Of a stretch of 64,000 bases of DNA, positions 27,261 to 34,401 are shown piece after piece; positions within the stretch are counted from its first letter, which is position 1; every line of letters begins with the position of its first letter. Location of the stretch: assembly GCF_020510625.1 (NCBI RefSeq), contig NZ_CP075191.1, forward strand, positions 3,883,501 to 3,947,500, written 5' to 3'. Both the position numbers and the translations under genes were made by a program. This DNA is from Ferribacterium limneticum. GTDB lineage: Bacteria > Pseudomonadota > Gammaproteobacteria > Burkholderiales > Rhodocyclaceae. The notes below the pieces were generated by a model, which searched no databases, was not told where the DNA came from, and was given only the letters and a program-made list of their open reading frames with translations.

Positions 27261-27290
27261 TAAATTAATGACCAACAAGTCATTAATTTA
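27261..27290 (+). promoter_or_regulatory. Operator-like inverted repeat immediately before the tetR start
   Basis: TAAATTAATGAC (27261-27272) and GTCATTAATTTA (27279-27290) are perfect 12-base inverted repeats around CAACAA. The inner TGAC/GTCA halves resemble TetR-family operators. The repeat stops three bases before the ATG at 27294, so it lies in the translation start region and replaces any Shine-Dalgarno site. Autoregulation by the encoded TetR protein is inferred. Confidence 0.75.
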
Positions 27291-27293
27291 CCC

Positions 27294-27941
27294 ATGCTCG
27301 CAGCCCCCCCCCTCCCCCGAAAACGCCGCAAGGAAGCCCGCCCGTCGGAACTTCTTGGTGCAGCCCTCCATCAATTCGTCGAAAAAGGCTTCACTGCCAC
27401 CCGATTGGAAGATGTCGCGGCCCAAGCCGGGGTCTCGAAGGGGACGCTCTACCTCTATTACGAGAACAAGGAAGCGCTGTTCAAGGCGGTAATTCAGGAA
27501 GGCGTCATCCCGATCATTGCCGAAAACGAGGCCATCGCCGCCAAACACACCAGCACCAGTTTTGACCTGCTGGAAAAACTGCTCGACAACTGGTGGACCA
27601 AGATCGGCCAGACCACTTTCGCCGGTATTCCAAAATTGATGGTGGCCGAAGCCCGGAACTTCCCTGAACTGGCTACTTTCTATTACGAAAATGTCATCAA
27701 CCGCAGCCGTGCGCTGGTCGGATCGACGCTGCGCCGCGGCATGGAGAGCGGTGAATTCCGCCAGATGGACGTTGAAACGACGATTGACGTACTCATCGCG
27801 CCGATTCTGATGCTGTTGATCTGGCGTTATTCGATGAATTGCTGCCAGGGCAGCCAAACCGATCCGCAGCATTATCTGCAGATCCACATGGATATCCTGC
27901 GGCAAGGTTTGCGCAGGCTGGAAAAAGAGAGTCAGGTATAA
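27294..27941 (+). CDS. TetR/AcrR-family transcriptional regulator
   Basis: A 215-residue regulator. The N-terminal HTH is typical: ELLGAALHQFVEKGFTATRLEDVAAQAGVSKGTLYLYYENKEALF (about 18-64). The C-terminal ligand domain (about 75-205) has LLEKLLDNWWTKIG, KLMVAEARNFPELATFYYENVI and a hydrophobic helix IDVLIAPILMLLIWRYSM, close to the AcrR_C-type domains of efflux regulators. It starts the cluster tetR-pcm-rhodanese-tolC and probably represses itself and perhaps tolC through the palindrome at its start and the one at 27963. Confidence 0.92.
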   Translation: MLAAPPLPRKRRKEARPSELLGAALHQFVEKGFTATRLEDVAAQAGVSKGTLYLYYENKEALFKAVIQEGVIPIIAENEAIAAKHTSTSFDLLEKLLDNWWTKIGQTTFAGIPKLMVAEARNFPELATFYYENVINRSRALVGSTLRRGMESGEFRQMDVETTIDVLIAPILMLLIWRYSMNCCQGSQTDPQHYLQIHMDILRQGLRRLEKESQV

Positions 27942-27962
27942 TTTTGATTTGTCGGAACCAAT

Positions 27963-27982
27963 ATATTAGCTTGTGCTAATAT
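27963..27982. promoter_or_regulatory. Inverted repeat between tetR and the PIMT-like gene
   Basis: ATATTAGC (27963-27970) and GCTAATAT (27975-27982) form a perfect eight-base inverted repeat with a four-base spacer, 20 bases before the methyltransferase ATG. It differs from the tetR palindrome, so a second regulator or a promoter element may be involved. Confidence 0.5.
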
Positions 27983-28001
27983 TCTGCCTGCGGAGACCCA
28001 A

Positions 28002-28655
28002 ATGAACATCGAGCAAGCGCGCTTCAATATGATCGAACAGCAGATCCGGCCCTGGGAGGTTCTGGATCCGCAGGTTCTCGACCTGCTCTTCGTCGTCAAG
28101 CGCGAAGACTTCACCCCCCCGGCCTATCGCAACCTCGCGTTCGCCGACATGGAAATCCCGCTGGGCGGCGGTCAGGTCATGCTGGCACCGAAGATCGAAG
28201 CCAAAATGCTGCAGGAACTGGTGCTCAAGAAGACCGACAAGGTTCTCGAAATCGGTACCGGCAGCGGTTACATGGCTGCCCTGCTGGCCGCCCGCGCCGA
28301 GCATGTGGTCACCATCGAATCTCGCCCCGAACTGGCTGCCATCGCCAAGGAAAACCTTGAGCGTGCCGGTGTCGCCAATGCCACCGTCGAAATCGGCAAC
28401 GGCGCCGAAGGCTGGTCGCAGCGCGGCCCCTACGACGCCATCGTCGTCTCCGGTTCGCTGCCGAGCGTTCCCGCCTCGCTGCTCAAGCAACTGCGCGTTG
28501 GTGGCCGTTTGGCCGTGGTCGTTGGCGAAGCACCGGTCATGGAAGCCCAGCTGATCACCTGTACGGGTGACGGCATCTATAACACCGTCAACCTGTTCGA
28601 AACCGTCATTCCTGCTCTTGACGGTACCGAAACCAAGGCCAGCTTCACCTTCTGA
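28002..28655 (+). CDS. Protein-L-isoaspartate O-methyltransferase family protein
   Basis: A 217-residue SAM-dependent methyltransferase of the PIMT family. The N-terminal block NMIEQQIRPWEVLDPQVLDLL and EIPLGGGQVMLAPKIEAKML correspond to the PIMT substrate region, and motif I is VLEIGTGSGYMAALLAARA near residue 80. The usual PIMT block (GDG..G.....PFD.I) appears as GNGAEGWSQRGPYDAIVVSGSL. The substrate-side sequence is divergent, so isoaspartate repair is not certain. This gene is commonly next to rhodanese and tolC in betaproteobacteria. The ATG is 60 bases after tetR; its last base overlaps the rhodanese ATG. Confidence 0.87.
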   Translation: MNIEQARFNMIEQQIRPWEVLDPQVLDLLFVVKREDFTPPAYRNLAFADMEIPLGGGQVMLAPKIEAKMLQELVLKKTDKVLEIGTGSGYMAALLAARAEHVVTIESRPELAAIAKENLERAGVANATVEIGNGAEGWSQRGPYDAIVVSGSLPSVPASLLKQLRVGGRLAVVVGEAPVMEAQLITCTGDGIYNTVNLFETVIPALDGTETKASFTF

Positions 28656-28978
28656 TGAAACAGGTTCGCGCTCAACAACTGGCAGAATGGCTGGCCGACG
28701 AAGCCCGGCCCAACCCCGTTCTGCTCGATGTGCGCGAACCGTGGGAACTTGAGCTCTGCCAGTTGTCTGGTTCGCAGCACATCCCCATGCATCTGGTCCC
28801 GACGCGCTGCGATGAAATCGACTCCGGTCAGGATATCGTCGTTATCTGCCATCACGGCGGCCGCAGCATGCAGGTCGCCATGTTTCTTGAACGCAAGGGC
28901 TTTGGTGCTGTGTACAACCTGATGGGCGGTGTCGAGGCCTGGGCAGGCGAAGTCGACCCGAACATGCGTCGTTATTGA
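28655..28978 (+). CDS. Single-domain rhodanese-like sulfurtransferase
   Basis: A 107-residue rhodanese. LLDVREPWELELCQLSGSQHIPM is the entry motif and the active-site loop is CHHGGRSMQVAMFL with the persulfide Cys near residue 67, of the CxxGxR type. The end is YNLMGGVEAWAGEVDP. It overlaps the methyltransferase by one base and is seven bases from the tolC start. GlpE-like proteins transfer sulfur to small acceptors; the specific acceptor is unknown. Confidence 0.92.
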   Translation: MKQVRAQQLAEWLADEARPNPVLLDVREPWELELCQLSGSQHIPMHLVPTRCDEIDSGQDIVVICHHGGRSMQVAMFLERKGFGAVYNLMGGVEAWAGEVDPNMRRY

Positions 28979-28985
28979 GGAAGGC

Positions 28986-30311
28986 ATGAAAAAACTCGCC
29001 TGGTTGATCGTTTCGCCCTTGTTCGCCTCCCCGCTCTTCGCGGCTGACCTGATGCAGGTCTATCGCGAAGCTCAGGATAACGATCCGACCTTTGCCACTG
29101 CCCGCTCGACCCTCGATGCCGGGCGCGAGAAGTCGCCACAGGCCCGCGCCGGGCTGTTGCCCAGCCTGACCTTGTCCGGTAACACCGTGTGGAACGAGAA
29201 TGAAATCTCAACCCACAATGGCCCGACCATCGCCAAGCCGCATTACAACTCCAACGGCTACCAGCTGACGCTCAGCCAGCCGCTGTTCCGCTGGCAAAAC
29301 TGGGTTTCCTACGACCAATCGAAGCTGCAGGTAGCCCAGGCTGAAGCCAATTTCGTCCAGGCTCGCCAGGATCTGATCCTGCGCGTTTCCCAGGCCTATT
29401 TCGACGTGGTTTATGCCGTCGAAAACCTGAAGGCAGTGCGCGCCAACAAGACCGCCATTGCTCAGCAGCTTGAGTCAGCCAAGAAGAATTTTGAAGTCGG
29501 CACCGCGACCATTACCGATACGCACGAGGCGCAAGCCCGTTACGATCTGGCGAACGCTCAGGAAATCGCTGCTGAAAGCGATTATGAAATTCGGCAACGT
29601 GCCTTGCAGGCCATCATCGGCAAGGAAGCCGGCCCCCTCGCAACAACCCGCAAGGATGCCGAACTGACCCCCCCGCAGCCCAACGACATGAAACAGTGGG
29701 TCGCGGCCGCCGAGAAAGACAGCATCACCGTGCAAGTTCAGCAAGCCAACGCTGAAATTGCTGCACGCGAGGTCGACAAGCAACGGGCCGGACACTACCC
29801 GACCGTAGACCTGGTTGCCAACCAGGGGTATTCGAAGAACTACGCCTCGACTTTTGGCGTCTATGACACCGATTTCAAGAATATCGGCATTCAGGTCAAC
29901 ATTCCGCTGTTTCACGGTGGCCTGACCGTTTCACGCCAACGTGAAGCGGCTGCCAACCGCAGCGCCGCACAGTCCGCGCTTGAAACCGCACGCCGCGGTG
30001 CCGCGCTTTCCGCCCAGCAATACTATCTGGGTGTGGCCAATGGGCTGGCTCAGGTCAGAGCCCTGAAGGCTGCGCTGGTTTCATCGCAATCGGCACTGGA
30101 ATCGAACAAGCTCGGCTACGAAGTCGGCGTGCGCATCAACATCGACGTGCTGAATGCTGAAAATCAGGTCTACGTGACTCGACGCGACCTGGCCAAGGCC
30201 ACGCTGGATACGCTGATGTCGCAACTGCGCCTGAAGGCGGCAACCGGCTCACTGGGCGAAGACGACGTTGCCCAGATCAACGCCCTGCTCGACCCGTCCA
30301 GCGCTCAATAA
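28986..30311 (+). CDS. tolC: TolC-family type I secretion outer-membrane protein
   Basis: A 441-residue outer-membrane channel. A signal peptide (MKKLAWLIVSPLFASPLFAA) is followed by two OEP repeats: ADLMQVYREAQDNDPTFATARSTLDAGREKSPQARAGLLPSL at the N-terminus and EKDSITVQVQQANAEIAAREVDKQRAGHYPTVDLVA near 255. Coil helices with ETARRGAALSAQQYYLGV and NAENQVYVTRRDLAKATLDTL complete the tunnel. It is the TolC type (not the NodT lipoprotein type at 19237). ATG 28986 has GAGGAAGG upstream. The 3' end overlaps the end of waaA by 35 bases on the other strand. Confidence 0.93.
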   Translation: MKKLAWLIVSPLFASPLFAADLMQVYREAQDNDPTFATARSTLDAGREKSPQARAGLLPSLTLSGNTVWNENEISTHNGPTIAKPHYNSNGYQLTLSQPLFRWQNWVSYDQSKLQVAQAEANFVQARQDLILRVSQAYFDVVYAVENLKAVRANKTAIAQQLESAKKNFEVGTATITDTHEAQARYDLANAQEIAAESDYEIRQRALQAIIGKEAGPLATTRKDAELTPPQPNDMKQWVAAAEKDSITVQVQQANAEIAAREVDKQRAGHYPTVDLVANQGYSKNYASTFGVYDTDFKNIGIQVNIPLFHGGLTVSRQREAAANRSAAQSALETARRGAALSAQQYYLGVANGLAQVRALKAALVSSQSALESNKLGYEVGVRINIDVLNAENQVYVTRRDLAKATLDTLMSQLRLKAATGSLGEDDVAQINALLDPSSAQ

Positions 30312-31536
30312 GCGTCAGCATCCGCCCGGCTGCGCCTTGATGGGCGCAGGCAAACGCGCTGGCCGCAGCGCGCATTGCCGCCAATTCAGATTTTTCTTTT
30401 AACAGACGTTCGACTGCAAGCCCTAGTGCTTCCGGGCTATCGACGCGCTGCGCCGCACCGGCGGCAATGGCATCGTCAGTGGCCTGCAGGAAATTGAAGG
30501 TATGCGGCCCGACGATCACCGGACAGCCGCAGGCTGCTGCTTCGATCAGGTTCTGCCCGCCCAGCGGCAGCAAACTGCCGCCGATGAAGGACAAGTCAGC
30601 CAGCGTGAAGTAGGCGGCCATCTCGCCCATGCTGTCGCCAAGCCAGACCTGCGCATCCGGTGCCGGCAGACCAGCGCTGCGCCGTGACGTGCGAATGCCT
30701 TGCTGCCTCAGAATATCTGCGACCTCGTCGAAGCGCTGGGGATGCCGCGGCACCAGCACCAGCAAGGCATCCGGAATATTTACGCGGCGCCAAGCCTCCA
30801 GCACCAACGCCTCCTCACCTTCACGCGTGCTGGCAGCCAGCCAGACCGGTCGATGGCCGATCGCCTGTCGCCATGCCTGACCCAGCGCAATCTTTTCGGC
30901 CGAAGGCGTGACATCGAACTTCAGGTTGCCGCAGACTTCGACCGTCGGCGCCCCCAAAGCAGCGATCCGTTCAGCATCCCCACTGGTCTGTGCTGCCACG
31001 CCACTCAACGACGCGAATGCCGGACCAAGCAAGGCCGAAAAACGACCATAGCCACGGGCGGAACGAACCGACAGGCGCGCATTGGCCAGCACGACCGGGA
31101 CGCCATGCCGTTGCGCCCCCGCCAGCAGGTTGGGCCAGATCTCGGTCTCCATCAACACACCGAAAGCCGGTGAGAAGTGGCGCAGAAATCGAGCCACAGC
31201 ACCGGGGTAGTCATAGGGCAGATAAGCCTGTATGACCTTGTCGCCATAGACCTCCAGCCCCGCTGCCCTTCCAGTCGGCGTCATGCCGGTCAGCAAGACC
31301 CGATAACCCGGCCAGCGAGCCTGCAGCCCTTCGATCAAGGGCTGGGCGGCACGGGTTTCGCCCACTGACACGGCATGCACCCAGATCAGTTTGGCCGGAA
31401 CAGGCTGCCGATAGAAACCGTAACGCTCGCCAAGATTTTGCAGATACTCGGGTTGCTTGCGGCCACGCCACAGCAGGCGCAGCCAGATCAACGGCGTAAT
31501 CAGGTAAAGCAGCAGCGAGTAGGCGATACGCGCCAT
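30277..31536 (-). CDS. waaA: 3-deoxy-D-manno-octulosonic acid transferase WaaA (KdtA)
   Basis: A 419-residue GT30 enzyme that adds Kdo to lipid A precursor at the inner membrane. It begins with the membrane-associated MARIAYSLLLYLITPLIWLRLLWRGRK, then GERYGFYRQPVPAKLIWVHAVSVGETRAAQPLIEGL with the catalytic Glu near residue 60, LMETEIWPNLL, NARLSVRSARGYGR, and VWLAASTREGEEALVLEAW and DLSFIGGSLLPLGGQNLIEAAACGCPVIVGPHTFNF in the nucleotide-sugar domain. ATG overlaps the waaC stop (ATGA). The 3' end overlaps tolC by 35 bases. Confidence 0.95.
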   Translation of the reverse strand: MARIAYSLLLYLITPLIWLRLLWRGRKQPEYLQNLGERYGFYRQPVPAKLIWVHAVSVGETRAAQPLIEGLQARWPGYRVLLTGMTPTGRAAGLEVYGDKVIQAYLPYDYPGAVARFLRHFSPAFGVLMETEIWPNLLAGAQRHGVPVVLANARLSVRSARGYGRFSALLGPAFASLSGVAAQTSGDAERIAALGAPTVEVCGNLKFDVTPSAEKIALGQAWRQAIGHRPVWLAASTREGEEALVLEAWRRVNIPDALLVLVPRHPQRFDEVADILRQQGIRTSRRSAGLPAPDAQVWLGDSMGEMAAYFTLADLSFIGGSLLPLGGQNLIEAAACGCPVIVGPHTFNFLQATDDAIAAGAAQRVDSPEALGLAVERLLKEKSELAAMRAAASAFACAHQGAAGRMLTLIERWTGRAGR

Positions 31537-32489
31537 CAGCCAAGCGCCACTTGCAATTCGCCGAGCACGGCGTCGGGCGAAGGGTTCTGGTCCTGGCCGC
31601 CGAGATTGCGATAGAAACCGGCCCCAAGAACCCCCGTCAGGCCGGGATCGGTCGCGGTATAAAGGGCCACCGTAGGCACTTTCAAGGCCACCGCCAGATG
31701 CGTCAGGCCGGTATCGACACCGACGGCAGCCCTCGCTCCAGCGAGCAGCGAGGCCAGATCGGGAATGTTCATCGATGGTGCCGCCACCGCGCCGGGAATC
31801 CCGGCTGCCAGTCGGCTAGCTCGTTCCCGTTCGACAACGCTGCCACCGGGCAGTACGGCGCTCAGGCCCAGGGAATTCAAACGCTGCCCCAAAGCCAGCC
31901 AGTTCGCTTCCGGCCACAGCTTGTCATCGCGGCTGGTCGCCGTCAGGAAAACGACATAAGGTCGATGCGGCAACCAGTCGAATCCTGCGGCATGAGCCTC
32001 GATACCGTAGTCGGGTTCAGATGCTGCGGTATAGCCCAGCGCCGCTCCAGCCAGACGAAGATTGCGTAGGACGGCGTGCAGTTCCCGCGAAACGTGAAAA
32101 CGACGGTCATAGCAGCGCGCTGCAAGCGGCTCCCGGGCCGAGTCTGCCGCATAGCCAAGGACAGGCCCGGTCGCCTGGCTGGCGATCAGCGCACTCTTGA
32201 GCAAGCCTTGCGTGTCGACCACGGCATCGTAAGCACAAACCTGCAAGAGACGCCGAAATTCGGCAATCTCCCGCCAGGTCGCAGCCTTCAGCAGGTTCTT
32301 CCGCCAGCGCCGGATGGCGACGGGAATAATCGTCCCAACGCCGGGATGCAGTCGCGGAATGGCAGAAAAACTCTCTTCAACACACCAATCGATCTCGGCA
32401 TCCGGAAAGTGCCGCCGAATGTCGCTGAGCACCGGCAAATTATGGATGACGTCGCCGAGCGAGGAAGTTTTCACGATCAGAATGCGCAT
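31536..32489 (-). CDS. waaC: Lipopolysaccharide heptosyltransferase I WaaC
   Basis: A 317-residue GT9 enzyme attaching the first heptose to Kdo of the LPS inner core. MRILIVKTSSLGDVIHNLPVLSDIRRHFPDAEIDWCVEE is the textbook N-terminus. Further blocks are VVDTQGLLKSALIA, RPYVVFLTATSRDDKLWPEANWL and the nucleotide site GARAAVGVDTGLTHLAVALKVPTVALYTATDP. It is followed by waaA with an ATGA overlap, so the inner core is built from one operon. Confidence 0.95.
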   Translation of the reverse strand: MRILIVKTSSLGDVIHNLPVLSDIRRHFPDAEIDWCVEESFSAIPRLHPGVGTIIPVAIRRWRKNLLKAATWREIAEFRRLLQVCAYDAVVDTQGLLKSALIASQATGPVLGYAADSAREPLAARCYDRRFHVSRELHAVLRNLRLAGAALGYTAASEPDYGIEAHAAGFDWLPHRPYVVFLTATSRDDKLWPEANWLALGQRLNSLGLSAVLPGGSVVERERASRLAAGIPGAVAAPSMNIPDLASLLAGARAAVGVDTGLTHLAVALKVPTVALYTATDPGLTGVLGAGFYRNLGGQDQNPSPDAVLGELQVALG

Positions 32490-32528
32490 CGGCGGATAAA
32501 ATCACTGCTTTCGAAGCTGCAATTATAA

Positions 32529-33299
32529 ATGCCCGCCACGCGCCAGCCGCTTTCCGTTGCCATCATCACGCTCAATGCAGCCTCCCAACTGGAAGACTGC
32601 CTGAAGCGCGTACGCTTTGCCGATGAAATCGTTGTCGTCGATTCCGGCAGCACGGATGGCACACAAGCTCTGGCTGAACGATATGGTGCCCGAGTCATTG
32701 AGCAGGCATGGCTGGGTTTCGGGCCGCAAAAGCAGTTTGCCGTCGAAGCCGCCAAGCACGACTGGGTACTCTGTCTGGATGCCGATGAACAGCTGAGCCC
32801 GGAACTGCAAGCCGCTATCGAAAACGCGCTGCAGAACCCATCACCAGCCGCCTTCCGCTTTGCCCGCTGCAACCGCTTCCTGGGCCGCTACCTGAAGTAC
32901 GGCGAAGGCTACCCGGATTGGTCGCTGCGCCTGTTCGATCGCCGCCAGGCACGCTGGTCTGATGACGCAGTGCATGAAAAAGTCGTCGCCAATGGCCGCG
33001 TCGACACGCTGAATGGCGACCTGCTGCATGACTCGGCCGAATCCCTGGCCACTTACCTGAGCAAGCAGAACCGCTACACCTCGCTGGCCGCCGACATGGC
33101 ACTGGCCGCCGGCAAGCGGGCCTCTTTTGCCCGCCTGGCTTTCAGCCCGATCATCCGTTTCATCAAGTTTTACCTGATCCGCCAAGGCTTTCGCGATGGC
33201 CTGCCCGGGCTGATTCACATTGCCATCGGCTGCTTCAACAGCTTCATGAAATATGCCAAGCTGCTTGAAAAACAGCGATCAAATGCTGCACTGCAGTAA
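32529..33299 (+). CDS. WaaE/KdtX-like family 2 glycosyltransferase
   Basis: A 256-residue cytoplasmic GT2 enzyme. The nucleotide-sugar fold begins LSVAIITLNAASQLEDCLKRVRFADEIVVVDSGSTDGT; the DxD-like block is WVLCLDADEQLSPEL near residue 85. Then come YPDWSLRLFDRRQARWSDDAVHEKV and a basic amphipathic end (RLAFSPIIRFIKFYLIRQGFRDGLPGLIHIAIGCFNSFMKYAKL). These are the features of WaaE/KdtX, which adds a glucose branch to LPS core heptose. It is divergent from waaC; the 39 bases between them hold both start regions. Confidence 0.9.
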   Translation: MPATRQPLSVAIITLNAASQLEDCLKRVRFADEIVVVDSGSTDGTQALAERYGARVIEQAWLGFGPQKQFAVEAAKHDWVLCLDADEQLSPELQAAIENALQNPSPAAFRFARCNRFLGRYLKYGEGYPDWSLRLFDRRQARWSDDAVHEKVVANGRVDTLNGDLLHDSAESLATYLSKQNRYTSLAADMALAAGKRASFARLAFSPIIRFIKFYLIRQGFRDGLPGLIHIAIGCFNSFMKYAKLLEKQRSNAALQ

Positions 33300-33330
33300 A
33301 ATCTTATGACTCTTCCCTTAAGGTGATTTC

Positions 33331-34338
33331 GTGAAAATTCTTGTGACCGGTGCTGCCGGATTCATCGGTATGACTACTTCGCTCCGCCTGCTCGCCCGCG
33401 GTGATGAAGTCGTCGGCCTCGATAACATGAACGACTACTACGAAGTGTCGCTCAAGGAAAACCGCCTGAAGCGCCTGACCGCGCTCCCCGGCTTCCGCTT
33501 CGTCAAGCTCGACGTGGGCGACCGGGCCGGCATGGAAAAGCTGTTTGCCGACGAGAAATTCGACAAGGTCATCCACCTCGCCGCCCAGGCCGGCGTTCGC
33601 TACTCGATCCAGAACCCGCATGCCTACGTCGACAGCAACCTGGTCGGCTTCATCAACATCCTCGAAGGCTGCCGCCACAACAAGGTTCAGCATCTGGTTT
33701 ACGCCTCCAGCTCCAGCGTCTATGGCGGCAACACCAAGATGCCGTTCTCGGAACACGACAGCGTCGATCACCCGGTCAGCCTGTACGCGGCCACCAAGAA
33801 GGCCAACGAGCTGATGGCGCATACCTACAGCCACCTCTACGGCCTGCCGACGACCGGCCTGCGCTTCTTCACGGTCTATGGCCCGTGGGGCCGCCCGGAC
33901 ATGGCGCTCTTCCTGTTCACCAAGGCCATCCTCGAAGGCCGGCCAATCGACGTGTTCAACCACGGCAACATGAAACGCGATTTCACCTATGTCGACGATA
34001 TCGTCGAAGGCGTCATCCGCGTCATGGATCGCAATGCGGCAGCCAATGTCGACTATGACCCGATTGCCGCCGACCCGGCGACCAGCAACGCCCCATACCG
34101 GGTGTTTAATATCGGTAACAATAACCCGGTACAGTTGCTCGACTTCATCGGTGCGATTGAAAGCGCGCTAGGCATGAAGGCCGAGAAACGCTTGCTGCCC
34201 CTGCAGGATGGCGATGTCCCGGCCACCTACGCCAACACCGATCTGCTCAACGACTGGGTCGGTTTCGTCCCCGGCACCACCGTGCAGGAAGGCGTCGGCC
34301 GATTCATCGCCTGGTATCGCGAGTATTACAGCATCTAA
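33331..34338 (+). CDS. UDP-glucuronate 4-epimerase-like SDR (extended short-chain dehydrogenase)
   Basis: A 335-residue NAD-dependent nucleotide-sugar epimerase. The Rossmann motif is VTGAAGFIG near residue 5, with GLDNMNDYYEVSLKENRLKRL typical of UDP-glucuronate 4-epimerases (CapI/LspL type). The active site has SSSSVYGGNTKMPFSE and YAATKKANELMAHTYSHLYG, the YxxxK pair, and the substrate block TVYGPWGRPDMALFLFTKAILEGRPI. It starts with GTG 33331 preceded by AAGGTG. It would make UDP-galacturonate for LPS or exopolysaccharide. Confidence 0.9.
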   Translation: MKILVTGAAGFIGMTTSLRLLARGDEVVGLDNMNDYYEVSLKENRLKRLTALPGFRFVKLDVGDRAGMEKLFADEKFDKVIHLAAQAGVRYSIQNPHAYVDSNLVGFINILEGCRHNKVQHLVYASSSSVYGGNTKMPFSEHDSVDHPVSLYAATKKANELMAHTYSHLYGLPTTGLRFFTVYGPWGRPDMALFLFTKAILEGRPIDVFNHGNMKRDFTYVDDIVEGVIRVMDRNAAANVDYDPIAADPATSNAPYRVFNIGNNNPVQLLDFIGAIESALGMKAEKRLLPLQDGDVPATYANTDLLNDWVGFVPGTTVQEGVGRFIAWYREYYSI

Positions 34339-34401
34339 TTGCTAGTCACTGTTTATTAGCGATCCCTTCCTCTAACCTCCAACCAGAAACAAACAACTAC
34401 T

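Noticed and set aside
34339..34401. A glmS ribozyme
   Set aside because: The leader is only 63 bases and does not show the ribozyme core; ribozyme control is mainly a Gram-positive feature.
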